Origin: CAZEQD01 sp964514305
GTDB taxonomy: Bacteria; Acidobacteriota; Aminicenantia; Aminicenantales; Aminicenantaceae
Direction: 5' to 3'
Assembly (NCBI GenBank): GCA_964514305.1
Contig: CAZEQD010000080.1
Span: 1-7,248, forward strand
Length of the DNA: 7,248 bases
Position numbers and translations under genes: made by a program. Shown here piece after piece: positions 1 to 5,643 of the stretch; the first letter of the stretch is position 1, and the number at the start of each line of letters is the position of its first letter. The notes beneath the pieces are model-generated. The model searched no databases. It saw nothing but the letters and a program-made list of their open reading frames with translations, and had not been told where the DNA came from.

Positions 1-194
1 TCCTCAATTGAAGATTTCCCCCGGCTCACAATGACGGCAATATTTTCAATTCCTGCCTGAACCGCTTCTTCAACGCAATACTGAATGAGCGGTTTATCCA
101 CTACAGCCAGCATCTCCTTAGGCTGGGACTTGGTAGCGGGCAGAAAACGGGTGCCATAGCCAGCCGCCGGAATAACAGCCTTACGAACTTTCAT
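1..194 (-). CDS. galU: UTP--glucose-1-phosphate uridylyltransferase, N-terminal part
   Basis: This enzyme makes UDP-glucose and diphosphate from UTP and glucose-1-phosphate in the cytoplasm, supplying precursors for lipopolysaccharide, capsule and other glycans. The 64 visible codons begin MKVRKAVIPAAGYGTRFLPA, the nucleotide-binding loop of the GalU/RfbA nucleotidyltransferase fold (GxGTRFLPAT type). They continue with QPKEML and VDKPLIQY, which are characteristic of GalU rather than of RfbA. The usual family length is about 290 residues, so roughly three quarters lies beyond the left edge. ATG at 194 is preceded by AAAGGAG (201-207) with a 6-nt spacer, which fixes the start. The frame is open to the edge. 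It is the last of a run of minus-strand genes, 193 bp after the outer-membrane protein gene, so it may have its own promoter. GalU is the best call; a related sugar-phosphate nucleotidyltransferase is possible but less likely. Confidence 0.93.
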   Translation of the reverse strand, partial: MKVRKAVIPAAGYGTRFLPATKSQPKEMLAVVDKPLIQYCVEEAVQAGIENIAVIVSRGKSSIE

Positions 195-229
195 TCTAGT
201 CTCCTTTGGAATTTTTTCTCTTTTATCAA

Positions 230-258
230 AATATATAATTAAAGGCAGCAGCTGGAAA
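230..258 (-). promoter_or_regulatory. Possible sigma-70-type promoter for galU
   Basis: On the minus strand TTTCCA (258-253, four of six consensus bases) and TATATT (235-230, five of six) are separated by exactly 17 bp and end 35 bp before the galU start. The -10 box sits in a very AT-rich stretch, so chance matches are likely. This is weak support, based on spacing and position only. Confidence 0.25.
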
Positions 259-308
259 TTTGGGCGGAACGGGATAATATTTTTTCAAACTTCGATTTAT
301 TCTCTGCC

Positions 309-365
309 AGCTAAAAATAGCTTTAGGACTGATCAGTCATAAATATCCTCTTCCTCTAAAAGAGG
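309..365. repeat. Cluster of three short palindromes between the outer-membrane gene and galU
   Basis: Three inverted repeats occur in 57 bp: AGCTA-aaaa-TAGCT (309-322), the perfect 12-bp palindrome GACTGATCAGTC (327-338), and CCTCT-aaa-AGAGG (353-365). The last lies 23 bp downstream of the minus-strand stop codon at 388 and could be a 3'-end hairpin. None is followed by a clear T-run on the minus strand, so a classic intrinsic terminator is not demonstrated. The 12-bp palindrome could equally be a dyad operator for a dimeric regulator, though it is about 130 bp from the galU start. Confidence 0.4.
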
Positions 366-387
366 TCAAACAATTAAGCTTCTTTTC

Positions 388-1713
388 TTAAAATTTATAG
401 CTGATGGAAATGTTGGGAACGGCTATATTCATATTATAAACACCGGGCATGGCTGATTCCCAATTGGGATCCATTATTGTCTTCTCAAAGGGAACCTCTC
501 TTTCTTTACCCATCAAATATTCAAAGCCAAAGTCAAGCTGCAGTCCATTGAGAGAATACCCCAGGCCAAAAGTGAGGACATTAAAATCATAATTGGGAAG
601 AAGGACGTTCATTGTTCTATCAGGAGCTGGAGAAGGGTCAATATAAAAACCACCGCGAACAGCCAGGTTTTCTATCCTGTATTCTGCTCCAAATCGCACC
701 TGGGTAGCATCATCCCAGTACATCTTCCGGGCATCATCTCCGCTCTGAGCCATCATGGCTGCCCAGAAGGGGTCTTTAAAATCAGTTTCCATAACATCAA
801 TTTTTGACCACTGGGTCCACTGCACATCTCCGGTTATAGTTAAATTATCAAGAGGTTTAAAGGCTACTCCAGCCGCAAACCACATCGGCCAGGTAACTTC
901 CCGCTCAAGATCAGAAGTATCGTTAGCTCCCATCAGGGAAAGGTTAGAGATAGAGGCATCACCAGAAAACTTAATTTTAGAGGCAGTCCGGTAAGTGGCT
1001 CCAAAGCTAACTTTAGGACTGGGCTTAACCAATATCCCAAAAGTCGCTCCATAACCCCAGCCTTTCATATTTTCTTCATACTGGCCAAGATCTAATTCCA
1101 TAAAATAGGGAGGGGTAGGAAGAGGAACTGTGGCTGTTCCTGCATGCATAGCAATGTCCATAAATCCATAATTTATGTTCAGAGCTCCACCTACATAGAA
1201 ATTATCGTTAATCTTATAAGCTAAAGCTGGAGAAAAAGTTATCATGCCAATAGAACTTATCCACTTATATGTTCCACCTTCAGAAATCGAGGCAAAGTCA
1301 GCCCCATTCCAATCAGCTCCCAGGCCAGAAGGGCTGTAAACTCCAAAGCCAGCCACCATCTTCTCATTAACAGGGTAATAATAAGCAGCTAGTCCACCCA
1401 AATAAGTCTTACTTTTGCTCTTAGCATTAACCATGGTCAAAGTACCGACTCCGGGAACAGGCACATCCATCTTATACTTGCTAGAAGGCATAATCCCTGT
1501 TCCGTAAAAACCGAAAGACTGCTGTTTGAACTGGGCTATTCCGGCTGGATTCCAGAAAATGGCACTAAAATCATCGGCCAAACCAACGAAAGCTCCACCC
1601 ATGGCCAAGGCTCTGGAACCAAGACTGTTCAGGTTTAAACCGTTAGCTAAAGCTAAAGAACTGAGAAAGACAATAAAAGTAACTACTGAAAGCATCAATT
1701 TTGCTTTTTTCAT
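388..1713 (-). CDS. OmpP1/FadL/TodX-family outer-membrane transport protein
   Basis: This is a 441-residue outer-membrane beta-barrel of the family that lets long-chain fatty acids or other hydrophobic molecules cross the outer membrane; E. coli FadL has a similar length. Residues 1-23 form a signal peptide (KK, then a hydrophobic core, then ALA before Asn24). The mature N-terminus carries the family hallmark: GSRALAMGGAF (32-42), a DD pair (47-48) and NPAG (55-58), forming the plug region. The rest alternates short polar and aromatic segments as expected of barrel strands. The protein ends ISISYKF, and a terminal Phe is the usual outer-membrane assembly signal. ATG at 1713 is chosen over an in-frame GTG two codons upstream, because that GTG lies inside the ribosome binding site. 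The family is clear but the substrate is not; no fadD, fadE or catabolic gene is adjacent. Upstream there is only a weak promoter-like match (1742-1770). Confidence 0.9.
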   Translation of the reverse strand: MKKAKLMLSVVTFIVFLSSLALANGLNLNSLGSRALAMGGAFVGLADDFSAIFWNPAGIAQFKQQSFGFYGTGIMPSSKYKMDVPVPGVGTLTMVNAKSKSKTYLGGLAAYYYPVNEKMVAGFGVYSPSGLGADWNGADFASISEGGTYKWISSIGMITFSPALAYKINDNFYVGGALNINYGFMDIAMHAGTATVPLPTPPYFMELDLGQYEENMKGWGYGATFGILVKPSPKVSFGATYRTASKIKFSGDASISNLSLMGANDTSDLEREVTWPMWFAAGVAFKPLDNLTITGDVQWTQWSKIDVMETDFKDPFWAAMMAQSGDDARKMYWDDATQVRFGAEYRIENLAVRGGFYIDPSPAPDRTMNVLLPNYDFNVLTFGLGYSLNGLQLDFGFEYLMGKEREVPFEKTIMDPNWESAMPGVYNMNIAVPNISISYKF

Positions 1714-1715
1714 GT

Positions 1716-1724
1716 TCACCTCCT
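1716..1724 (-). promoter_or_regulatory. Start-deciding ribosome binding site of the FadL-family gene
   Basis: AGGAGGTGA on the minus strand is a 9-base perfect complement of the usual 16S 3' end. AGGAGG is 5 nt from ATG at 1713. The alternative GTG at 1719 overlaps the site itself and cannot be served by it, so the two extra residues of the longest frame are not part of the protein. Confidence 0.85.
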
Positions 1725-1800
1725 CGAATTTATCCTTTTTTACTACAATTTTATATTTATTTCAAATCAAAGTAAGCATTCCAGAACTGTGAGCGGCTAC

Positions 1801-1853
1801 ATTTCATTTCTTTGTTAAAACTTTCACTCATCACGGTTTTGGAAATGCTTCCA
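1801..1853. repeat. Degenerate dispersed repeat, copy A
   Basis: This segment aligns without gaps to 5060-5112: by hand count 40 of 53 positions match, and most differences are transitions. The best conserved blocks are ATTTCTTTG, TTTCACTCAT and AATG-Y-TTCCA. On the minus strand the shared part includes ATG AGT GAA followed by AAA GAA ATR AAA in the same frame. Here that frame gives only 24 codons (1831-1757). The match may continue weakly to a shared TTCTAACCT near the nfu stop codon. It looks like an old, decaying repeat; being AT-rich, part of the similarity may be compositional. Confidence 0.45.
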
Positions 1854-1856
1854 AAA
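1837..1856. repeat. Perfect hairpin downstream of nfu
   Basis: TTTTGGAA-atgc-TTCCAAAA is an 8-bp perfect stem with a 4-nt loop, 28 bp beyond the nfu stop on the minus strand. It is not followed by a T-run in either direction, so it may be an RNA 3'-end stabiliser or a weak terminator. It overlaps the end of repeat copy A; the equivalent part of copy B keeps only a GGAA/TTCC remnant. Confidence 0.45.
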
Positions 1857-1884
1857 TCAAATTATTTAGGATCCTTCTTCTAAC

Positions 1885-2106
1885 CTAAACAGCCTCCACT
1901 TTTTTTATTTCTGGAATTCTTTTCTTTAAGAATTTGGTAATTCCCTGGGTTAAGGTTATCTCCCTCATAGGGCAGCCTTCACAGGCACCTAAAAACCGGA
2001 CTCTGACCACCCCCTCTTCAGTCACTTCGACCAGCTCAACATCCCCTCCATCCGCTTTAAGATTGGGCCTTATTTCTTCGAGGGCCTTTTTTACTTTCTC
2101 CTCCAT
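1885..2106 (-). CDS. nfu: NifU C-terminal-domain (Nfu-type) iron-sulfur cluster carrier
   Basis: This 73-residue protein consists of the Nfu domain alone. Proteins of this family bind a [4Fe-4S] cluster, typically bridged between two subunits, and pass it to apo-proteins in the cytoplasm. Visible hallmarks are the N-terminal helix ending IRPNLKADGGDVEL (12-25) and the cluster-binding motif GACEGCP, with Cys42 and Cys45 as CxxC ligands. No NifU N-terminal scaffold domain and no A-type domain as in NfuA is present. A length of 70-80 residues is normal for stand-alone Nfu proteins. The start is well supported: GGGGAG (2112-2117) lies 5 nt before ATG. It begins 22 bp after the clpB stop on the same strand, so cotranscription with clpB is likely. 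Confidence 0.93.
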   Translation of the reverse strand: MEEKVKKALEEIRPNLKADGGDVELVEVTEEGVVRVRFLGACEGCPMREITLTQGITKFLKKRIPEIKKVEAV

Positions 2107-2128
2107 TTTTTCTCCCCTTTATGTTATC

Positions 2129-4711
2129 TTATCTTTTACTAAAGACAAGCACTTTATTTTGATTAACATCAACTTTGACATTATCTCCTTCGCTGTACTG
2201 GCCTTCCAGAATCTTCAAAGCCAGCGGATTCTGAATTTCCCGCTGGATAGTCCTTTTCAGCGGCCGGGCTCCATAGACAGGATCATATCCTTTCTCTGCT
2301 AATAATCTTTTAGCCTCTAGACTGAGCTCTATATCAATTTTTTTCTCCTGCAGTCTCTTCCTTAGTTCTTTTATCTGGAGGTCGACAATTTGAAGGATAA
2401 CTTCAAGAGAAAGAGGTCTAAAAATTATTATCTCATCAACCCGGTTAAGAAATTCAGGTCTGAAATGCTTTTCTAATATAGCTTTTACTTCTTTTTCCAT
2501 CTGCTGGTAATCATGGCTCAGTTCTTTGATGAGATGGCTACCCAAATTAGAAGTCATGATAATGATGGTATTTCTGAAATCCACTGTCCTTCCTTTGCCA
2601 TCAGTTAAGCGACCATCATCCAGTATTTGGAGCAGGATATTGAAAACATCGGGATGGGCTTTTTCTATTTCATCCAGAAGAATAATTGAATAAGGCCTTC
2701 TTTTAATGGCCTCTGTCAGCTGGCCGCCCTCCTCATAACCCACATAACCAGGAGGAGCTCCTACCAATCGGGAAACGGTATGCTTTTCCATATACTCGGA
2801 CATATCAAGCCTGACCATGGCCTTTTCATCGTCAAAGAGAAATTCAGCTAAAGCCCGGGCCAGTTCGGTTTTACCCACTCCTGTTGGACCAAGGAAAATA
2901 AATGAGCCCAGCGGCCTGGATGCATCTTGAATGCCAGCCCGCGCCCGTCTAATGGTATCAGCCACAGCTCTTAAAGCCTGATCCTGTCCTATCACTCTTC
3001 GAGCCAGCTTGGATTCCATTTTGACCAGTCTGGCCACTTCTCCTTCCAGCATTTTAGAAACGGGAATGCCTGTCCACTTGGAGACAACTTCAGCTACGTC
3101 CTCCTCATCCACTTCCTCCTTGAGCATTTTTCCCTTTTTTTGGAGCTCAGCCAGTTTCCTGCTTACCTCCTCTATTTTCTTTTGAGTGGCAATTAACCGC
3201 CCATACCTGATCTCTGCCACTTTTTCTAAATCACCTCTCCTTTCGGCTCTTTGCTCTTCAACCTTAAGGTTATCTACTTCTTCCTTCAATTTATTCATTG
3301 TCTCAATCATCTCTTTTTCTTTCTGCCAGCGGGCTTTAAGGGAGTGGCTTTTCTCTTTAAGATTCTCAAGCTCCTGGTTCAACTTTTCCAATCTCTCGCG
3401 GGCCCCTTTATCTTTTTCCTTCTTTAAAGCCTGCTTCTCAATTTCAAGTTGAGTTATCCTTCTTTCCAGCTCATCTATTTCTTCAGGCATACTATCAATT
3501 TCTATTCTGATTCGAGAAGCAGCCTCATCAATCAAGTCAATTGCTTTATCAGGAAGGTAACGCTCAGTTATATAGCGGCTGGAGAGGGTAGCTGCAGCTA
3601 TCAAAGCCGAGTCCTTTATTTTTACTCCATGATGAACTTCATACTTCTCCTTTAAGCCTCTTAAAATGGAAATAGTCTCTTCGACCGAAGGCTCCCCGAC
3701 AAAAACGGGCTGAAACCTTCTCTCCAAGGCAGCATCCTTTTCAATGTATTTTTTATACTCATTGAGAGTTGTAGCCCCGACACAGCGCAACTCTCCTCTG
3801 GCCAAAGAGGGCTTGAGCATATTGGAGGCATCAACTGCTCCTTCGGCTGCCCCAGCTCCGATAATAGTGTGAAGTTCATCAATAAAGAGAATAATCTCTC
3901 CTTCCGACTCTTTTATTTCTTTTAAAACCGCTTTTAGTCTATCTTCAAATTCCCCTCTGTATTTAGTGCCGGCTATCAAAGCCCCAATGTCCAGGGCAAT
4001 GAGCCTTTTGTTTTTTAAAGACTGAGGCACATCTCCATTGGCAATACGCTGAGCTAGGCCTTCGACAACGGCTGTTTTACCCACTCCGGCCTCGCCAATA
4101 AGCACTGGATTATTCTTTGTTCTCCGGGACAAAACCTGGATTACTCTTCTTATTTCATCCTCTCTGCCAATAACCGGGTCTATTTTCCCCTGCCTGGCCA
4201 GAGCCGTGATGTCCTGGGCGTATCGCTGGAGGACCTGGTATTTGCTTTCAGGCTGAGCATCGGTTACTCGCTGACTGCCTCTAATCTCTCTCAATGCCTT
4301 TAAAAATATATCTTGGCTGACCCCATTTTCCCTTAGGATACGGCCGACCTCAGATGTATTATCCCTTATAAATGCCAATAAAAAATGTTCAGTTGAGATA
4401 TATTCATCTTTGAGTTTATCAGCTTCCTTTTGGGCTTCATTTATTATGCCTCTTAATGAAGAGGAAAGATATATCTCACCGGCACCTTTTACTTGAGGAA
4501 AACTGCTCAGAGCTCTCTCCAATTCATCTTTAATTTTAGCTGGGCTGACTCCTATTTTGGCTAAAATAGAAACAACAACATTTTCTTCCTGGTTTAAAAA
4601 AGCCCAAAGCAGGTGTTCAGGTTTCAATTCTTGATGGCCCATTTCTTCGGCTTTAGTTTGAGCCAGTTGAAATGCTTCTTGAGTCATCACAGTTAATTTA
4701 TCCCATTTCAT
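2129..4711 (-). CDS. clpB: ClpB protein disaggregase (Hsp100 AAA+ ATPase)
   Basis: This is an 860-residue cytoplasmic hexameric chaperone that, with DnaK/DnaJ/GrpE, threads aggregated proteins through its pore; E. coli ClpB has 857 residues. Order of domains: Clp N domain with two repeats (1-145); AAA+ 1 with Walker A GEAGVGKT (206-213), pore loop KYRG (250-253), Walker B ILFIDE (274-279) and arginine fingers RR (331-332); coiled-coil middle domain (about 405-535); AAA+ 2 with Walker A GPTGVGKT (608-615), pore loop GYVGYEEGG (655-663), Walker B ILLDE (677-681) and sensor-2 GARPLKR (814-820). The middle domain and the lack of an IGF-type ClpP-binding loop separate it from ClpA and ClpC. All catalytic motifs are intact. 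ATG at 4711 is chosen: GGGAG (4719-4723) is 7 nt upstream and the protein begins with the family's normal N-terminus. The frame stays open for 48 more codons to a GTG at 4855, but those residues do not resemble ClpB. Confidence 0.97.
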   Translation of the reverse strand: MKWDKLTVMTQEAFQLAQTKAEEMGHQELKPEHLLWAFLNQEENVVVSILAKIGVSPAKIKDELERALSSFPQVKGAGEIYLSSSLRGIINEAQKEADKLKDEYISTEHFLLAFIRDNTSEVGRILRENGVSQDIFLKALREIRGSQRVTDAQPESKYQVLQRYAQDITALARQGKIDPVIGREDEIRRVIQVLSRRTKNNPVLIGEAGVGKTAVVEGLAQRIANGDVPQSLKNKRLIALDIGALIAGTKYRGEFEDRLKAVLKEIKESEGEIILFIDELHTIIGAGAAEGAVDASNMLKPSLARGELRCVGATTLNEYKKYIEKDAALERRFQPVFVGEPSVEETISILRGLKEKYEVHHGVKIKDSALIAAATLSSRYITERYLPDKAIDLIDEAASRIRIEIDSMPEEIDELERRITQLEIEKQALKKEKDKGARERLEKLNQELENLKEKSHSLKARWQKEKEMIETMNKLKEEVDNLKVEEQRAERRGDLEKVAEIRYGRLIATQKKIEEVSRKLAELQKKGKMLKEEVDEEDVAEVVSKWTGIPVSKMLEGEVARLVKMESKLARRVIGQDQALRAVADTIRRARAGIQDASRPLGSFIFLGPTGVGKTELARALAEFLFDDEKAMVRLDMSEYMEKHTVSRLVGAPPGYVGYEEGGQLTEAIKRRPYSIILLDEIEKAHPDVFNILLQILDDGRLTDGKGRTVDFRNTIIIMTSNLGSHLIKELSHDYQQMEKEVKAILEKHFRPEFLNRVDEIIIFRPLSLEVILQIVDLQIKELRKRLQEKKIDIELSLEAKRLLAEKGYDPVYGARPLKRTIQREIQNPLALKILEGQYSEGDNVKVDVNQNKVLVFSKR

Positions 4712-4729
4712 GTCTTTACTCCCTCCCCT

Positions 4730-4758
4730 ATTTAAATATCCAGGCCTCAAGATGTCAA
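4730..4758 (-). promoter_or_regulatory. Possible promoter for clpB-nfu
   Basis: The minus strand carries a perfect TTGACA (4758-4753), a 17-bp spacer and TTAAAT (4735-4730, four of six consensus bases). Transcription would then start near 4723, inside the ribosome binding site, giving an unusually short leader. That lowers confidence: the TTGACA could be fortuitous or serve a different -10 box. Confidence 0.3.
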
Positions 4759-4873
4759 GCAAGAAAAATTGACCGTAGACATCTCCAAAACTCTGATAGT
4801 TAATAATGAAGAAGCTCATACTTATAGGCAGTGATTCTCCTTCAGCCGAGCCCACAGTGATGGGTGGGCAGTT

Positions 4874-4945
4874 TCTGTAGGGACTGGTCTCTGAGCGGTC
4901 CGTTTCATAATTAAACGGTCTGCTGAGGACAGCAGACCCTACAGA
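4874..4945. repeat. 72-bp palindromic element (REP/MITE-like)
   Basis: The ends are perfect 9-bp inverted repeats, TCTGTAGGG (4874-4882) and CCCTACAGA (4937-4945). The interior also folds: CCGTTT (4900-4905) pairs with AAACGG (4913-4918) around a 7-nt loop. In the right half GGTCTGCTG-agga-CAGCAGACC (4917-4938) is a perfect 9-bp hairpin. The left half has only a decayed counterpart, GGACTG (4881-4886) with CGGTCC (4896-4901). The whole can form a long imperfect stem or a cruciform with two arms. No transposase is present and no target duplication is obvious. The size and GC-rich arms in an AT-rich gap fit a non-autonomous mobile repeat, but a single copy cannot prove it. Confidence 0.65.
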
Positions 4946-5090
4946 TTGCAGGCCCTATCACACAAGCAATATCCAATAGGATATGAGCACGATTTCTATC
5001 TTTCCGAAGCCCATAGCAGAGGAAGGTCTCTGGCGATGATGGATGGAAATCAAAACCAAATTTTATTTCTTTGCGAGAAATTTCACTCAT
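4911..5090 (-). CDS. Doubtful 59-residue ORF, possibly the remnant of a repeat
   Basis: An ATG at 5090 opens a 59-codon frame beginning MSEISRKEIKFG and ending VCCPQQTV, with its stop (TAA, 4911-4913) inside the palindromic element. GGAG lies 5 nt upstream of the ATG, a plausible ribosome binding site. The middle part (about 38-54) is hydrophobic and rich in Cys, Ile and Ala. I recognise no family. The last ten or so codons come from the palindrome, and the first dozen from repeat copy B, so little unique sequence is left. A 60-codon open frame is not rare by chance. It may be a chance frame, a fragment of a decayed gene or a small peptide gene; no coding signal decides this. Confidence 0.2.
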   Translation of the reverse strand: MSEISRKEIKFGFDFHPSSPETFLCYGLRKDRNRAHILLDIACVIGPAICRVCCPQQTV

Positions 5091-5112
5091 TATGACTCCG
5101 GGAATGTTTCCA
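5060..5112. repeat. Degenerate dispersed repeat, copy B
   Basis: This is the partner of 1801-1853, at a constant offset of 3259 bp. Shared blocks are ATTTCTTTG, TTTCACTCAT and AATG-Y-TTCCA. On the minus strand it includes the start of the doubtful 59-codon frame (ATG AGT GAA, then AAA GAA ATA AAA), which is kept in the same register as in copy A. Both copies lie in gaps flanking the clpB-nfu unit, and both are in the same orientation. Confidence 0.45.
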
Positions 5113-5145
5113 GTTAAAAATTTTTTAATTTTTTTTTCTAACCTC

Positions 5146-5173
5146 TTGACAATTTAATAAAACCTGATATTTT
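5146..5173 (+). promoter_or_regulatory. Promoter for the acidic-protein gene
   Basis: There is a perfect TTGACA (5146-5151), a 16-bp spacer and TATTTT (5168-5173) preceded by TG and one base (5165-5167), which makes an extended -10. The A/T tract just upstream (5114-5138) could act as an UP element. The predicted start near 5180 leaves only about 11 nt before the ATG, so the ribosome binding site would lie at the very 5' end of the mRNA. Confidence 0.45.
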
Positions 5174-5190
5174 TGGGGTGGGAGTATGGA

Positions 5191-5502
5191 ATGGAAGAAA
5201 TCGAAGTCTCAAGCTGGCTAACCCTGGATTCCCTCAAAAAGGAAGCCGACATAAAAGAAACCGTAGGCAATCTCCAAACCGGCCATTTTATGTCCATCTT
5301 CTGTGTAATCGAAGATGATTATCTTGAGCTTTGTTACAGTGATTCTGCTTCTAATTACATTAGACGCTACGAAGACAAAGAAGAATGGGAAGCTGCTATT
5401 GAAAAAAGAATGGAAGAAGAAGGAGAAATTCCTTATGATGAAGACCAGGGATATGGAGAAAATTATGAAGATGAAGAGGGCGAAGATGATTTTGAACTAT
5501 AA
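5191..5502 (+). CDS. Small highly acidic protein of unknown function
   Basis: I do not recognise this 103-residue protein. The N-terminal 60 residues look like a small globular domain of mixed helix and strand: a helix-like stretch WLTLDSLKKEADIKETVG, then a strand-like MSIFCVIEDDYLELCYS with two Cys (38, 48). Residues 61-103 are a charged helix (KEEWEAAIEKRMEEEGE) and then an unstructured acidic tail, with 22 Asp or Glu among the last 43 residues. No signal peptide or membrane segment is seen. ATG at 5191 is chosen because GGGAG (5180-5184) lies 6 nt upstream; the longer frame from TTG at 5173 overlaps both the site and the -10 box. It is the only clear plus-strand gene, divergent from clpB and convergent with mutS, and probably monocistronic. 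Acidic tails occur in nucleic-acid mimics, chaperone clients and RNA-polymerase subunits, but I assign none. Confidence 0.8.
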   Translation: MEEIEVSSWLTLDSLKKEADIKETVGNLQTGHFMSIFCVIEDDYLELCYSDSASNYIRRYEDKEEWEAAIEKRMEEEGEIPYDEDQGYGENYEDEEGEDDFEL

Positions 5503-5547
5503 CCAGCTTTAAACTAAGCTCTTTTATTTCTTATTATCTGCTTCTAA

Positions 5548-5562
5548 AAGAGCCAAGCTCTT
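5548..5562. terminator. Bidirectional hairpin terminator between convergent genes
   Basis: AAGAGC-caa-GCTCTT is a 6-bp stem with a 3-nt loop. On the plus strand GACTTTTCTT follows, a broken T-run that would end the acidic-protein transcript. On the minus strand the stem itself ends in TTTT, serving mutS. A second hairpin option shares its left arm: GCTCTTTTA (5518-5526) pairs perfectly with TAAAAGAGC (5545-5553). A further inverted repeat, AGTTATAA/TTATAACT (5575-5582, 5604-5611), lies nearer mutS. Position between two convergent stop codons supports the call; the T-runs are imperfect. Confidence 0.5.
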
Positions 5563-5643
5563 GACTTTTCTTCCAGTTATAATTTTGGCAAATTTCTCAT
5601 ATTTTATAACTACAGGAAAAGTTAAGCTTTTAGTTTGATTGAA

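Larger units (their letters stand above)
4712..5190. other. 479-bp divergent intergenic region between clpB and the acidic-protein gene
   Basis: From left to right it contains the presumed clpB promoter, a 72-bp palindromic element (4874-4945), a small perfect hairpin ATATCC-aata-GGATAT (4969-4984), a possible 59-codon minus-strand ORF (4911-5090), repeat copy B (5060-5112), an A/T-run (5114-5138) containing the palindrome TTAAAAATTTTTTAA, and the promoter of the plus-strand gene. No CIRCE element (TTAGCACTC-N9-GAGTGCTAA) and no convincing sigma-32-type promoter is visible ahead of clpB. I see no tRNA or recognisable riboswitch here. Confidence 0.6.

Noticed and set aside
234..239. TATAAT on the plus strand near galU
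   Set aside because: It reads away from galU into the 3' end of the minus-strand outer-membrane gene, and no plus-strand gene follows.
1742..1770. Promoter-like TTGATT-17-TGTAGT upstream of the FadL-family gene
   Set aside because: Each box matches only four of six consensus bases in very AT-rich sequence, so it cannot be told from chance.
3186..3882. Open frames of 68 to 88 codons on both strands inside clpB
   Set aside because: They are shadows of the clpB coding sequence, mostly over its coiled-coil and first ATPase regions, with low-complexity translations.
4712..4855. 48-codon in-frame extension of clpB to a GTG at 4855
   Set aside because: The extra residues do not resemble a ClpB N-terminus. 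ATG at 4711 has a good ribosome binding site and gives the normal family length of 860 residues.
4712..4872. Heat-shock operator (CIRCE) or sigma-32 promoter ahead of clpB
   Set aside because: No TTAGCACTC-type inverted repeat is present, and CTTGACA is not followed by a CCCCAT-like box at suitable spacing.
5173..5190. Longer start (TTG at 5173) for the acidic-protein gene
   Set aside because: It would overlap the -10 box and the GGGAG site; ATG at 5191 is correctly spaced from that site.
5315..5512. 65-codon plus-strand frame overlapping the acidic-protein gene
   Set aside because: It is an out-of-frame reading of the same Glu- and Lys-rich codons, with no ribosome binding site of its own and no family resemblance.
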